60,076 nucleotides of DNA from contig CAISYL010000125.1 of assembly GCA_903889655.1 (NCBI GenBank), positions 1-60,076 on the forward strand, written 5' to 3'. Position 1 is the stretch's first letter. Each line of letters begins with the position of its first letter. Below are positions 35,112 to 44,620 of this stretch, in pieces. The position numbers were made by a program, and so were the translations under genes. Source of the DNA: an uncultured Alphaproteobacteria bacterium. Lineage in GTDB: Bacteria > Pseudomonadota > Alphaproteobacteria > Parvibaculales > Parvibaculaceae. A model generated the notes under the pieces. It saw only the letters and a list, made by a program, of their open reading frames with translations, searched no databases and had not been told where the DNA came from.

Positions 35112-37199
35112 TCAGCTCCAGGGCAGTGCTTCCGCCGTCAGGCCCGCGACCTCGCGCTTGAAGAGAGGCTCGTCCGGCGAGCGCACGACATCGAACTCCT
35201 CGGCATAACGGCGACCGCCGAAGACAGCGGCGGCCACCGTGCCTGGCGCCAGCGCGTCGCCGATCGCGGCGACACTCGCGATCCCGGCGGCGCCCCAATC
35301 GTCCCGGCGGGCTTCCAGCGCCCGAGCGAGCTCGTTGGTCGGCAGGCGAGCGGTCACGAGAAGCGTGCAGCCTTCGACCGCCACGGTCGTGCCCGTATAG
35401 GTGCAGGCAAGCGTGACGCCGCCTGCGCCGATATCGGTGAGAACGCGATGCGGCATGATCTTCACGCCCAGCCCTAGAAGCCGCGCCTGGATGCGATGCT
35501 GCTCCATCGTCCAATGCGTCCAGTTGGAAGCATCCGCGGCAGGCGTCGCCAGTGTCACGCCATAGCCCTCGCGCACCAGAAGCTCGGCGAGAACCCCGCC
35601 CATGTAATAATGATCGTCGTCATAGATCACGACATTGCGGGCCTTGGGGCGCATGCCTGAAATCAGATCGTCGGGGTTCAGGACTTCCGCGCCCTCCGCG
35701 ATCGGCACCGGCTTCAGCACCGCGCGGGCGACGCCGTCGCGGCGCCATGTCGAGCCGGTTGCGACGACGACGCGATTGAATCCGAAGCCGAGCACGCCTT
35801 CGGCGTCGAGCCTGCTCTCGCGGTAGATCTGAACATTGGGCATGGTCGCGATCTGCCCGATACGATAGTCCGACACGCGCGCCCAGGCATGAAGCCCCGG
35901 CAGATGCCGCTCACGCATCACGCGGCCGCCAAGCGTGTCGCCGCCCTCGGCCAGCGTCACCTCGTGTCCGCGACGCGCCAGCATCATCGTCGCTTCGAGG
36001 CCGGCGGGACCGGCGCCGACGACGAGGATCGTGTCGTCGCTCGTCCTGGCCCGAATGCGTTCGGGATGCCAGCCGCGCCGCCATTCCTCACCCATGGACG
36101 GGTTCTGCGTGCAGCGGCTCGGATTGGTCTGGTGATCGCCCGCCACACATATGTTGCAGCCGATACATTCGCGGATGTCTTCCAGCCGCCCTTCCTCGAC
36201 CTTCTTCGGCAGGAAGGGATCGGCGATGGAAGGCCGCGCGGCGCCGACGAAATCGAGAATGCCGGAGCGCACCTGCCGCACCATCGTGTCGGGCGAGGTG
36301 AAGCGACCGACGCCGACGACCGGCTTCGTCGTCAATTTCTTGACGCCCGTGACGAAGGGTTCCTGATAGGCCTCGTCGGCAAACCGCGAAGTCTGGCTGT
36401 CATTGTCCCAACTCGACAGCGTGAGATCCCAGAGATCCGGTACTTCGGCGAGATGCGCGATGACTTCATGCGCCTCTTCCCGGTGAAGCCCGTCCGGCCC
36501 CAGCAGTTCGTCGACCGAGATACGGCAGGCGACCGCACAGGTATCGCCGACCGCGTCACGGGTTTCCTCGATCAGTTCCTTCAGCAGCCGCGCGCGGTTT
36601 TCGAGCGAGCCGCCATATTCGTCGTTGCGCTGGTTGTAGCGGCGCGACAGGAAGAACATCGCGCCGCCGAAAAGCTTGCCCGCATAGACATAGACGATGT
36701 CGTAGCCCGCCTCGCGGCCGCGCAACGCCGCATTCCTGTGCCAGCGGCGCAGGTTGCGGATGTCCGTCTTGTCCATGGCGCGCGCCTGCACCGGATCGTT
36801 GAAGATGCTGAAGACGGGAAGATCGCCGGGGCCGAAGGGAATCTCGCGCGAAGTGAGGTTCGGGGCATTCATGCCGTTATGCGCGAGCTGGATGCCGGCC
36901 AGCGCATTCTGGCTGTGGATGGCGTCGGAGATGCGGGCGAGCATCGGCACGTCGCTACCGTCCCAGAGACGAAGCTCGATAAAGGGCGTGATGTCGCCGC
37001 TTGGATGGATTTCGACCTGCTCGGTGCAAACGACGCCCCAGCCACCCTCGGCCTTCACATGGCGCATCGCGGCGTTGGAGGTCGCGTCGCGATAGCCCAT
37101 GCCGTTGCAATGGGGGACCTGATAGAAGCGGTTTTTTGCGGTGACAGGGCCGATACGAACCGGCTCGAAGAGGATGTCGTATCGCGGGTCTCTGGCCAT
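35112..37199 (-). CDS. Trimethylamine/dimethylamine-dehydrogenase-like iron-sulfur flavoprotein, copy 2
   Basis: This 695-residue paralogue of the enzyme at 24030 has the same order of domains: FMN barrel, 4Fe-4S site C345-C348-C351-C363, and FAD/ADP-binding half from about 380. The likely flavin-linking C31 is kept, as are W264 and D267, but the active-site Tyr-x-x-His is changed to Y172-A-G-K175 with a Lys replacing the His. Gln (Q61) stands at the TMADH Tyr60 position. The ATG at 37199 is chosen over upstream codons because the family sequence begins there and AGGA precedes it. It has its own terminator, so it is transcribed separately from the monooxygenase operon. A different substrate or step from copy 1 is likely. 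Confidence 0.87.
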   Translation of the reverse strand: MARDPRYDILFEPVRIGPVTAKNRFYQVPHCNGMGYRDATSNAAMRHVKAEGGWGVVCTEQVEIHPSGDITPFIELRLWDGSDVPMLARISDAIHSQNALAGIQLAHNGMNAPNLTSREIPFGPGDLPVFSIFNDPVQARAMDKTDIRNLRRWHRNAALRGREAGYDIVYVYAGKLFGGAMFFLSRRYNQRNDEYGGSLENRARLLKELIEETRDAVGDTCAVACRISVDELLGPDGLHREEAHEVIAHLAEVPDLWDLTLSSWDNDSQTSRFADEAYQEPFVTGVKKLTTKPVVGVGRFTSPDTMVRQVRSGILDFVGAARPSIADPFLPKKVEEGRLEDIRECIGCNICVAGDHQTNPSRCTQNPSMGEEWRRGWHPERIRARTSDDTILVVGAGPAGLEATMMLARRGHEVTLAEGGDTLGGRVMRERHLPGLHAWARVSDYRIGQIATMPNVQIYRESRLDAEGVLGFGFNRVVVATGSTWRRDGVARAVLKPVPIAEGAEVLNPDDLISGMRPKARNVVIYDDDHYYMGGVLAELLVREGYGVTLATPAADASNWTHWTMEQHRIQARLLGLGVKIMPHRVLTDIGAGGVTLACTYTGTTVAVEGCTLLVTARLPTNELARALEARRDDWGAAGIASVAAIGDALAPGTVAAAVFGGRRYAEEFDVVRSPDEPLFKREVAGLTAEALPWS

Positions 37200-37396
37200 C
37201 TGGTCTCGTTTCCTGGAGGTCTCGAAGCACGCGGGGAGCCATTGGACGCTAGGTTTCGCCTCTGCTTGTGTAAATTTGAATTTCAGAAGGAATGGCTTTC
37301 GAAATACCAAAGCCGTGACGTTGGAAAATGCGAAGCCTGCCCGACAGGCGGCCCTGCTAGATTTCCGGCGGGTCTGCGCGAAAGGTCGAAACAGGG
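37200..37396. promoter_or_regulatory. Divergent promoter region of the second TMADH-like gene and the argE-like gene
   Basis: This 197-base divergent spacer is AT-richer in its centre. GGCTTT at 37294-37299 and AAAGCC at 37309-37314 form a perfect 6-bp inverted repeat with a 9-base spacer, and an AAATTTGAATTT near-palindrome lies at 37272-37283. Either could be an operator shared by both genes. Confidence 0.45.
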
Positions 37397-38548
37397 ATGG
37401 GTAGCATCGAACTTCTGGAGGAGCTGGTCGGATTTCCGACCGTCAGCGCCGCACCCAACTTCGCCCTGATCGACTTCGTTCGCGACTACCTGACCGGGCT
37501 CGGCGCGACGGTCGAGGTGATGCCGAATGCGGAGCGCAGCAAGGCCAATCTCTTCGCGACGTTAGGGCCGACCGACCGGGCCGGCGTCCTCCTTGCCGGC
37601 CACAGCGACGTGGTCCCGGCCGAGGGACAGAACTGGAGCGGCGATCCCTTCGCATTGCGCCGGAAGGACGACCGGCTCTATGGCCGCGGCACGGCCGACA
37701 TGAAGGGCTTTCTCGCCTCGGTGCTGAACGCGGCGGAGCTGGCCTCGAAAACGCCGCTCGCGACGCCGCTCCACATCGCCTTTTCCTATGACGAGGAAAT
37801 CGGCTGCGTCGGCGTGCGGCCGATGCTCGAGAGACTCGCCCGGCGCGACTTTCATCCGCGCGCCTGCTTCATCGGCGAACCGACCTCGATGAAGCTCGCA
37901 CTGGGTCACAAGGGAAAGATGGCGGCGCGCGCGACCTGCTGCGGCGTCGCGGCCCATTCGGCGCTCGCGCCGACGGGGCTCAATGCGATCCACCTCGCCT
38001 GCGATTTCATCGCCGCCTTGCGGACGCGACAGAACGACATCGCGGCCCATGGCCATCGCGACGAGGCCTATGACGTTCCCTATTCGACGATCCATGTCGG
38101 AACCATTCGCGGCGGCACCGTGCTCAACATCGTGCCGACCCGCGCGACCCTCGATTTCGAGATCCGCACACTGGCGCAGGATGACGAGGCGGCGATCCTT
38201 TCGGCGATCGAGGCGGACGCCGAACGGCTTGCCGCCGCTCATCGCGCCGCGCATCCGGAAGCCGCCATCGATATTGAAAAGCTCAACGCCTATCCGGGCC
38301 TCGATGTCGCGGCGGATGCCGAGATCGTCGCCTTCATGCGCACCATCCTCGACGAGCCGGAACTCACGCGTATCGCCTTCGGAACGGAAGGCGGGCTCTA
38401 TACGCGCGAACTCGGCATTCCGGTGATCGTCTGCGGTCCGGGCTCGATGGATCAGGGGCACAAGGCCGACGAATTCGTCACTACGCGACAGATCGAGCTG
38501 TGCGACGACATGCTGGCCCGTCTCGTAGGTCGCCTCGCCGAGGACTAG
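37397..38548 (+). CDS. argE: M20-family deacylase, acetylornithine-deacetylase-like
   Basis: This 383-residue zinc hydrolase cleaves an N-acyl amino acid. Metal and catalytic residues are visible: H69 and D71 (LLAGHSDVVP), D101 (GTADMKG), E133-E134 (SYDEEIG), with the dimerisation domain in the middle and a late GPGSMDQGHKADEFV His. The overall sequence matches the ArgE branch of M20. It diverges from the second TMADH-like gene across 197 bases, so it could instead act on an N-acylated intermediate of the catabolic locus. A role in arginine synthesis and a catabolic role cannot be separated here. Confidence 0.88.
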   Translation: MGSIELLEELVGFPTVSAAPNFALIDFVRDYLTGLGATVEVMPNAERSKANLFATLGPTDRAGVLLAGHSDVVPAEGQNWSGDPFALRRKDDRLYGRGTADMKGFLASVLNAAELASKTPLATPLHIAFSYDEEIGCVGVRPMLERLARRDFHPRACFIGEPTSMKLALGHKGKMAARATCCGVAAHSALAPTGLNAIHLACDFIAALRTRQNDIAAHGHRDEAYDVPYSTIHVGTIRGGTVLNIVPTRATLDFEIRTLAQDDEAAILSAIEADAERLAAAHRAAHPEAAIDIEKLNAYPGLDVAADAEIVAFMRTILDEPELTRIAFGTEGGLYTRELGIPVIVCGPGSMDQGHKADEFVTTRQIELCDDMLARLVGRLAED

Positions 38549-38755
38549 ACCAAAGCCGGATGCGCCGTGGTCTCTTCCGGAGAGGTTTGATCGTTCGTAG
38601 GGGGATGAATCCCGTGGGGGACACAGGCAATGCGATCGCGGAGCGGCCCTAAATGTTCGCCCAGTCCCGATATGGCCCGCGAAAGGTGTGCGCCCCTGAG
38701 ATGCCTTTCAGCGGTTCCCGAGGCAAGTCGTTATCTTCATATCTGAGGGTGGAAG
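38549..38755. other. Spacer between argE-like gene and tRNA-Ala
   Basis: About 207 bases with no supported gene, terminator or repeat. No T-tract hairpin was found downstream of the tRNA on its strand. Confidence 0.4.
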
Positions 38756-38831
<76 letters not shown>

Positions 38832-38954
38832 GCCGATTTCATGCAGGAGAGATTGGGCTCCCCCGCAGCGGTGGCGGAACTTAGGGCGCGTTTTCGCCCG
38901 GATCAAGCGAAACCTTGATCCGGCGCGATGGCGCCCCGAGCGCCGCCAGATGTC

Positions 38955-39347
38955 TTATTCGTCTTCGTCGCCCACGCCGCGGATGATGCCGGAAACGTCG
39001 TCTTCCTCGTCCTCGTCATCCGGGAGGAAGGCATCGTCTTCGGCCGCGTCGTCCTCGATCTCCTCGCCGATCTCCTTGAGGATATCGTCGCCCAGATCCT
39101 CGGCGGCGAGTTCCTCGTCGCGCAGGGCGTCGAGCGAGACATTATCGTCGTCGGCGACCACGACAGGCCGCGGCGCAACTTTTTCCTTCGGCTTTTCGAC
39201 AGGCTTGGCGCGTTTCGCTTTGGTGGCGGCTTCCGGCACAAATTCGGTTTTGCACTTGGGGCAAACAGCCGGGCTCTTGCCCAGATCGTAAAATTTTGCG
39301 CCGCAGCTCGGGCAATCGCGCTTCGTTCCCAACTCCGGTTTCGACAA
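38955..39347 (-). CDS. FYDLN-acid zinc-ribbon protein (TIGR02300 family)
   Basis: This 130-residue cytoplasmic protein of unknown role is characteristic of alphaproteobacteria. It has an N-terminal zinc ribbon with C12, C15, C29 and C32 around the FYDLGKSP motif, then a basic/Pro linker, then a strongly acidic C-terminal half made of D and E. I place the start at the TTG at 39347 because it gives the family-like [10 protein letters not shown] and leaves AGGAG 8 bases upstream. A TTG two codons earlier lies too close to that site. It neighbours tRNA-Ala and diverges from aroA, the usual setting for this family. Confidence 0.9.
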   Translation of the reverse strand: MSKPELGTKRDCPSCGAKFYDLGKSPAVCPKCKTEFVPEAATKAKRAKPVEKPKEKVAPRPVVVADDDNVSLDALRDEELAAEDLGDDILKEIGEEIEDDAAEDDAFLPDDEDEEDDVSGIIRGVGDEDE

Positions 39348-39562
39348 GCTCAAATCTCCTCGCGGCTGCCGGGCCTTTCGGCCCGCTTCGCCAAGTCCTC
39401 CCCTGCCATGCTGGCCGGGGTCTGCCCAACGGATTTTCCCATTGCCACGTTAAGTTGCTCCTGTCAAAACCTATTCGCGCGCGAGACCCTCGCCCGCATG
39501 TTCCCGCCCACATGTTCCAGCATCCGGCCGGAACCCTATTTCCCGGAAGTCCCCATACGGAT
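39348..39562. promoter_or_regulatory. Divergent spacer between the FYDLN gene and aroA
   Basis: This 215-base divergent spacer should hold promoters for both genes. A plus-strand open frame runs through it into aroA, but it has no family similarity upstream of 39563. No clear inverted repeat was found. Confidence 0.4.
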
Positions 39563-40924
39563 ATGACCGTGGCCCATCCGTCCCAAAATTCCGCTTCGAG
39601 CCTCATGGCAGAGCCTTCCCACGCGCTGACCGGCCATATCCGGGTGCCGGGCGACAAGTCGATCTCGCATCGGGCGCTGATTTTCGGAGCGCTGGCGGTG
39701 GGCGAAACGAAAATTACCGGGCTTCTTGAGGGGGAAGACGTGCTCGCCACCGCCGAAACCATACGGCGGCTGGGGGCCGAGGTCACAAGGGACGGCGAAG
39801 GCGCCTGGAGGGTCCATGGCGTCGGCGTGGGGGCTTTGCGCGAGCCCGCCGAACCGCTCGATTTCGGCAATTCCGGCACCGGCGCACGCCTCATCATGGG
39901 GCTCGTCGCCGGCCATCCGATCACCGCGACCTTTGTCGGCGATGCCTCGCTGTCGCGCCGCCCGATGGGCCGCGTCATCACGCCGCTCTCCCAGATGGGC
40001 GCCGTCTTCCATGCCCGCGAGGGCGGCCGCCTGCCGCTGACGCTGACGGGGGCTCCCGAAACGCTCCCCATCACCTACCGCTCGCCGGTCGCCTCCGCGC
40101 AGGTCAAATCCGCCGTGCTGCTTGCCGGGCTCAATGCGCGGGGCGTCACCACCGTCATCGAGCCCGTGCCGACGCGCGACCATACCGAGCGTATGCTCCG
40201 GGCCTTCGGCGCGCATGTCGAAACCGAGGTGCAGAAGGATGGTGCGCTGGCGATCCATCTGACCGGTCAACCGGAACTCCGTCCCAGCCCGATCGTCGTG
40301 CCGGGCGACCCCTCCTCGGCTGCCTTCCCGGTCGTCGCCGCGCTCATCGTTCCGGGTTCGGAAATCGTGGTCCGGGGGATCATGCTCAACCCGCATCGCG
40401 CCGGCCTCTATACGACGCTCATCGAAATGGGCGGCGACATCGAGATCATGAACCAGCGCGAGGAAGGCGGTGAACCCGTCGCCGATCTCAGGGTCCGCGC
40501 CTCGGCGCTGCATGGCATCGAAGTGCCGCCGGAGCGCGCGGCGTCGATGATCGACGAGTATCCGGTGCTTGCCATTGCAGCATCCTTTGCGACGGGCGAG
40601 ACCGTGATGCGCGGCATTCACGAGCTTCGCGTCAAGGAAAGCGACCGCATCGCCGCCACCGCCGCCGGGCTCCGCCTCAACGGCATCAAGGTGCATGAGA
40701 CGGACGATTCCATGACCGTCGAGGGACGCGGCGCGCATGTCGAGGGCGGCGGACATGTCGTCACGCATATGGATCACCGCATCGCCATGTCGTTCCTCGT
40801 GATGGGACTCGCGGCCCAGCGGCCCGTCACCGTCGACGACGCCTCGATGATCGCGACGAGCTTTCCGAATTTCGTGCCGATGATGCGCGGCCTCGGCGCG
40901 AGTTTCGCCGGCCGGGCGCAATGA
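39563..40924 (+). CDS. aroA: 3-phosphoshikimate 1-carboxyvinyltransferase (EPSP synthase)
   Basis: This 453-residue enzyme catalyses the sixth step of the shikimate pathway: shikimate-3-phosphate plus PEP to EPSP. It has both globular halves of the family, with [13 protein letters not shown] near 29-41, SRRPMGR, PSSAAFP, and RVKESDRI plus [13 protein letters not shown] near the C-terminus. It resembles the class II (CP4-like) enzymes, but the active-site loop reads GNSGTGARL, with Gly where CP4 has the Ala linked to glyphosate tolerance. ATG 39563 fits the family's N-terminal length. A second ATG at 39605 is possible. cmk starts 10 bases downstream. Confidence 0.95.
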   Translation: MTVAHPSQNSASSLMAEPSHALTGHIRVPGDKSISHRALIFGALAVGETKITGLLEGEDVLATAETIRRLGAEVTRDGEGAWRVHGVGVGALREPAEPLDFGNSGTGARLIMGLVAGHPITATFVGDASLSRRPMGRVITPLSQMGAVFHAREGGRLPLTLTGAPETLPITYRSPVASAQVKSAVLLAGLNARGVTTVIEPVPTRDHTERMLRAFGAHVETEVQKDGALAIHLTGQPELRPSPIVVPGDPSSAAFPVVAALIVPGSEIVVRGIMLNPHRAGLYTTLIEMGGDIEIMNQREEGGEPVADLRVRASALHGIEVPPERAASMIDEYPVLAIAASFATGETVMRGIHELRVKESDRIAATAAGLRLNGIKVHETDDSMTVEGRGAHVEGGGHVVTHMDHRIAMSFLVMGLAAQRPVTVDDASMIATSFPNFVPMMRGLGASFAGRAQ

Positions 40925-40934
40925 GCCTCGAGCC

Positions 40935-41576
40935 GTGAGCATCGTCATCGCGATCGACGGGCCCGCCGCCTCCGGCAAGGGCACCCTCGCCCGGCGGCTC
41001 GCGGCTCATTACGGCTTTGCCTATCTCGACACCGGCACGCTCTATCGGGCCGTCGGACAATCGGTGCGGGCCGCTGGCGGCAATCCGGCGGACCCGGCCC
41101 TGGCGATCGCGGCCGCCAACGCCCTCGACCTCTCGAAGATCGACGAAGCGGCCATTCGCACCCGCGAGGCCGGCGAAGCCGCTTCGCTCGTTGCGGTGAT
41201 GCCGGAGGTCAGGGCCGCGATACTTCATTTTCAGCGCGATTTCGCCCTGAACCCGCCCGGTGGCAAAAGAGGCGCCGTGCTGGACGGGCGGGACATCGGA
41301 ACGGTCGTCTGCCCCGAGGCGGACGTGAAACTCTTCGTGACCGCAAGTCCCGAGGTCAGGGCCCGTCGACGGTGGCTTGAACTCAAGGGCTCGGGGTCGA
41401 GCGTTTCCGAGGCACAAGTCCTTGAAGACGTTAAGGAACGCGACGCAAGAGATGCCGGCCGGGCCGCCAGCCCGATGAAGCCGGCCGCCGACGCGCACTT
41501 GCTCGACACCACCGATTTGAGTATAGAGACGGCGTTCGGCGAAGCCGTCCGGATCATAGACAAGTCAATGAGTTAA
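40935..41576 (+). CDS. cmk: Cytidylate kinase
   Basis: This 213-residue enzyme phosphorylates CMP and dCMP with ATP. The P-loop GPAASGKGT is at 9-17, followed by YLDTGTLYRAVG, and GKRGAVLDGRDIGTVVCP with the LID Arg residues near 146-158. The start is a GTG at 40935, 10 bases after the aroA stop. aroA-cmk-rpsA is a widely conserved order. Confidence 0.96.
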   Translation: MSIVIAIDGPAASGKGTLARRLAAHYGFAYLDTGTLYRAVGQSVRAAGGNPADPALAIAAANALDLSKIDEAAIRTREAGEAASLVAVMPEVRAAILHFQRDFALNPPGGKRGAVLDGRDIGTVVCPEADVKLFVTASPEVRARRRWLELKGSGSSVSEAQVLEDVKERDARDAGRAASPMKPAADAHLLDTTDLSIETAFGEAVRIIDKSMS

Positions 41577-41766
41577 GTGCGCGGTCCGCTTCAGGCGGCG
41601 CGGCTTTTCACATTGGCTATTCGACGTTCCGGATGGGGGATGCCGTTTTCGCAACCTCTAACCCTACTGCCCACGTCCACATGCTCCCGGGCGCTCACGA
41701 CCCAGGGGGAAGACCGCCGGATACAACCGTCGGCCGGATCAAAGCACGATCAGGAGACTGAACACA
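41577..41766. promoter_or_regulatory. Leader/promoter region of rpsA
   Basis: These 190 bases separate cmk from rpsA. An AGGAG ribosome site at 41748-41752 precedes the TTG start. Long leaders before rpsA are commonly used for S1 autoregulation, but no clear conserved structure could be picked out by eye. Confidence 0.4.
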
Positions 41767-43479
41767 TTGGCTAACGCAGCAAGCGCACTCAATCCCACGC
41801 GCGAAGATTTCGCCGCCCTGCTCGAGGAGTCCTTCGGCTCCTCCGACATGCAGGAAGGCTCCGTCATCAAAGGCAAGGTCGTCGGTATCGAGAACGATCT
41901 CGCCATCATCGATGTCGGCCTCAAGACCGAAGGCCGTATCGCTCTCAAGGAATTCGCGACCCCGGGCCGCGCCGCCAACATTCAGGTCGGCGACACCGTC
42001 GAGGTCTATCTCGAGCGTATCGAGAACTCCGCCGGCGAAGCCGTGCTCAGCCGCGAAAAGGCCAAGCGCGAGGAAAGCTGGATCCGCCTCGAAGTCGCCT
42101 TCGAGAAGCAGGAACGCGTCGAAGGCCAGATCTTCGGCCGCGTGAAGGGCGGCTTCACCGTCGATCTCGACGGCGCCGTGGCCTTCCTCCCCGGCAGCCA
42201 GGTCGACATCCGCCCCGTGCGCGACGTCACCCCGCTGATGAACATTCCGCAGCCTTTCCAGATCCTCAAGATGGACAAGCGCCGCGGCAACATCGTCGTC
42301 TCGCGCCGCGCCGTGCTCGAAGAGACCCGCGCCGAACAGCGTCAGGAACTCGTCGAGAACCTCAAGGAAGGTCAGGTGCTGGAAGGCGTCGTCAAGAACA
42401 TCACCGATTACGGTGCGTTCGTGGACCTCGGCGGCGTCGACGGCCTGCTGCATGTCACCGACATCGCATGGCGCCGCGTCAACCATCCGACGGAAGTTCT
42501 CTCGATCGGCCAGACCGTCAAGGTTCAGGTCATCAAGGTCAATCAGGAAACGCAGCGCATCTCGCTCGGCATGAAGCAGCTCGAGGCCGATCCGTGGGAA
42601 GGCGTTGCCGCGAAGTATCCGATCGGCGCGAAGCTCAAGGGCCGTGTCACGAACATCACCGATTACGGCGCGTTCGTTGAGCTCGAGCCGGGCGTCGAAG
42701 GTCTGGTCCATGTCTCCGAGATGAGCTGGACGAAGAAGAACGTGCACCCCGGCAAGATCGTTTCGACCTCGCAGGAAGTCGAAGTGATGGTGCTGGAAGT
42801 CGATCCGGTGAAGCGCCGCATCTCGCTTGGTCTCAAGCAGTGCCTCGACAATCCGTGGACGACCTTCGCCGAGAAGTTCCCGGTCGGCACGATCGTCGAA
42901 GGCGAGATCAAGAACATCACCGAGTTCGGTCTGTTCATCGGTCTCGACACCGACGTCGACGGCATGGTCCACATGTCCGACCTCGACTGGAACAAGTCAG
43001 GCGAGGAAGCCATGCAGGCCTACCAGAAGGGCCAGATCGTCAAGGCCCAGGTGCTCGACGTCGACACCGAGAAAGAGCGTATCTCGCTCGGCATCAAGCA
43101 GCTCGGCGGCGATCCGATGGAAAGCCTCGGCGACTCGATCCGCAAGGGCGCCGTCGTCACCTGCGTGGTGACCGGCGTTCAGGAGAACGGCCTCGAAGTC
43201 ACGGTCGGCGCGGAGGCGATGCCCGCCTTCATCCGTCGCGCCGAACTTTCGCGCGACCGTTCCGAGCAGCGCCCCGAGCGTTTCTCGGTCGGCGACAAGA
43301 TCGACGCCCGCGTGACGCAGTTCGACCGCGCCGCGCGCAAGATCACGCTTTCGATCAAGGCGCTGGAAATCGCCGAAGAAAAGGAAGCGGTTGCCCAGTA
43401 CGGCTCGTCGGATAGCGGCGCGTCGCTCGGCGACATCCTCGGCGCAGCCCTGAAGCGCGAGCAGGACGAGAAGAAGTAA
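41767..43479 (+). CDS. rpsA: 30S ribosomal protein S1
   Basis: This 570-residue protein brings mRNA to the 30S subunit. Six S1/OB-fold repeats run from about residue 30 to 540. The third to sixth are the best conserved, each with a NITDYGAFV / NITEFGLFI strand, a HVTD or HVSE motif and a RISLG end. A short acidic and Ser/Gly tail follows. The start is a TTG at 41767 giving MANAASALNPTREDF, with AGGAG 14 bases upstream. No in-frame ATG or GTG lies closer to the family's start. A weak start codon on a highly expressed ribosomal gene is notable. Confidence 0.97.
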   Translation: MANAASALNPTREDFAALLEESFGSSDMQEGSVIKGKVVGIENDLAIIDVGLKTEGRIALKEFATPGRAANIQVGDTVEVYLERIENSAGEAVLSREKAKREESWIRLEVAFEKQERVEGQIFGRVKGGFTVDLDGAVAFLPGSQVDIRPVRDVTPLMNIPQPFQILKMDKRRGNIVVSRRAVLEETRAEQRQELVENLKEGQVLEGVVKNITDYGAFVDLGGVDGLLHVTDIAWRRVNHPTEVLSIGQTVKVQVIKVNQETQRISLGMKQLEADPWEGVAAKYPIGAKLKGRVTNITDYGAFVELEPGVEGLVHVSEMSWTKKNVHPGKIVSTSQEVEVMVLEVDPVKRRISLGLKQCLDNPWTTFAEKFPVGTIVEGEIKNITEFGLFIGLDTDVDGMVHMSDLDWNKSGEEAMQAYQKGQIVKAQVLDVDTEKERISLGIKQLGGDPMESLGDSIRKGAVVTCVVTGVQENGLEVTVGAEAMPAFIRRAELSRDRSEQRPERFSVGDKIDARVTQFDRAARKITLSIKALEIAEEKEAVAQYGSSDSGASLGDILGAALKREQDEKK

Positions 43480-43481
43480 GC

Positions 43482-43526
43482 ATTGCCCGCGTGATGGCCT
43501 TCGGGCCCATGACGCGGGGAGGCAAT
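43482..43526 (+). terminator. Hairpin downstream of rpsA (terminator-like, no clear T-tract)
   Basis: CCCGCGT at 43486-43492 pairs with ACGCGGG at 43512-43518, and ATTGCC (43482-43487) can pair with GGCAAT (43521-43526). It lies directly behind the rpsA stop. The lack of a T-run means it may be a processing or stability element rather than an intrinsic terminator. Confidence 0.5.
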
Positions 43527-43570
43527 TGGTCTAAGCTCCGGCTCGGTTTCGCTTGTCCGGAGAAAGCCCA

Positions 43571-44512
43571 GTGTCCTTCGACGCAGATGCAATCACGGAC
43601 AGGCGGCGCTTGAAGCGCCGCCTGTTTTTTTGGCGCTTCGGCGCCATCGTCGCGCTGGTTCTGCTTGCGCTCGCCATCCTCGGCGTCAGCGGTTTTCACC
43701 GCGCGCAGATCGCGCGGGTCGAGATCACCGGCATCATCACCGACGACCGCGACATGCAGGTGCTGCTGAAAAAGCTGGGCGACGACGGCGCCGTCAAAGC
43801 CGTCATCCTCGCCATCGACAGCCCTGGCGGCACGACCACGGGCGCGGAGGCGCTTTATACGAGCGTCCGCCAGCTCGCGGCGAAAAAGCCCGTCGTGGCC
43901 ACGCTCGGCACGGTTGCGGCTTCCGGCGGCTATATCGCGGCGCTCTCGGCCGACCATATCGTTGCGCGCGGCAATACATTGACCGGCTCGATCGGCGTTC
44001 TCTTCGAATGGCCGCAATTTGCCGGCCTGATGGAAAAGCTCGGCGTCGAGATGCTCTCGGTCAAGTCGGCGCCTCTCAAGGCCGAGCCGGAGCCCTATCA
44101 CAAGCCGAGCCCCGAGGCGCTGGCGGTGACCCATGACCTCGTCACATCCTCTTACGACTGGTTCCTGAGCCTCGTCGCCGAACGCCGGAAGCTCGATGCG
44201 GCGACGGCGAGGAAGCTTGGCGACGGGCGGGTCTATACGGGCTGGCAGGCCGTGCAGAACAAGCTCGTGGACGAGATCGGCGGCGACGACCAGGCCGTAC
44301 AGTGGCTCGCCAGAACGCGCAATATTCCCGCGAATATTCCCGTCCAGGACTGGGCGCCGGAGCGGCCCGGCGATGGCTATGGTGTCTTTACCAGCCACGC
44401 CATGGGCGAAGTGCTCGCCGACGGCATCGAGGCGCTGGCCGGAAAAACGCTGCAAACAAAAAGACTTACCCTTGACGGGCTGACAAGCGTTTGGCACCCT
44501 GACGCCCATTGA
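43571..44512 (+). CDS. sppA: Signal peptide peptidase SppA (36K type)
   Basis: This 313-residue membrane-anchored serine protease degrades cleaved signal peptides. One transmembrane helix at about 22-41 is followed by the S49 domain. Catalytic Ser is S118 in TVAASGGYIAA, and the base is most likely K170 in VKSAPLK, 52 residues later, the same separation as the Ser-Lys dyad of Bacillus SppA. The GTG at 43571 is chosen because a GGAG site stands 8 bases before it. A TTG 18 bases upstream would include that site inside the gene. It lies between rpsA and ihfB, a standard alphaproteobacterial order. Confidence 0.93.
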   Translation: MSFDADAITDRRRLKRRLFFWRFGAIVALVLLALAILGVSGFHRAQIARVEITGIITDDRDMQVLLKKLGDDGAVKAVILAIDSPGGTTTGAEALYTSVRQLAAKKPVVATLGTVAASGGYIAALSADHIVARGNTLTGSIGVLFEWPQFAGLMEKLGVEMLSVKSAPLKAEPEPYHKPSPEALAVTHDLVTSSYDWFLSLVAERRKLDAATARKLGDGRVYTGWQAVQNKLVDEIGGDDQAVQWLARTRNIPANIPVQDWAPERPGDGYGVFTSHAMGEVLADGIEALAGKTLQTKRLTLDGLTSVWHPDAH

Positions 44513-44620
44513 ACGATGAGTTTCAAGCTGCCTGGGGGCGGGCAGGGGCGCGAGGCACGCTGCTTCCGATCCATGGCCCCTAGGTATGGCCAGAGGCGGC
44601 GATAGCCGGACGCGCAGACC

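Noticed and set aside
41577-41766. A riboswitch or small RNA in the cmk-rpsA spacer
   Set aside because: No conserved riboswitch core or promoter-terminator pair could be recognised. Only the rpsA ribosome site is supportable.
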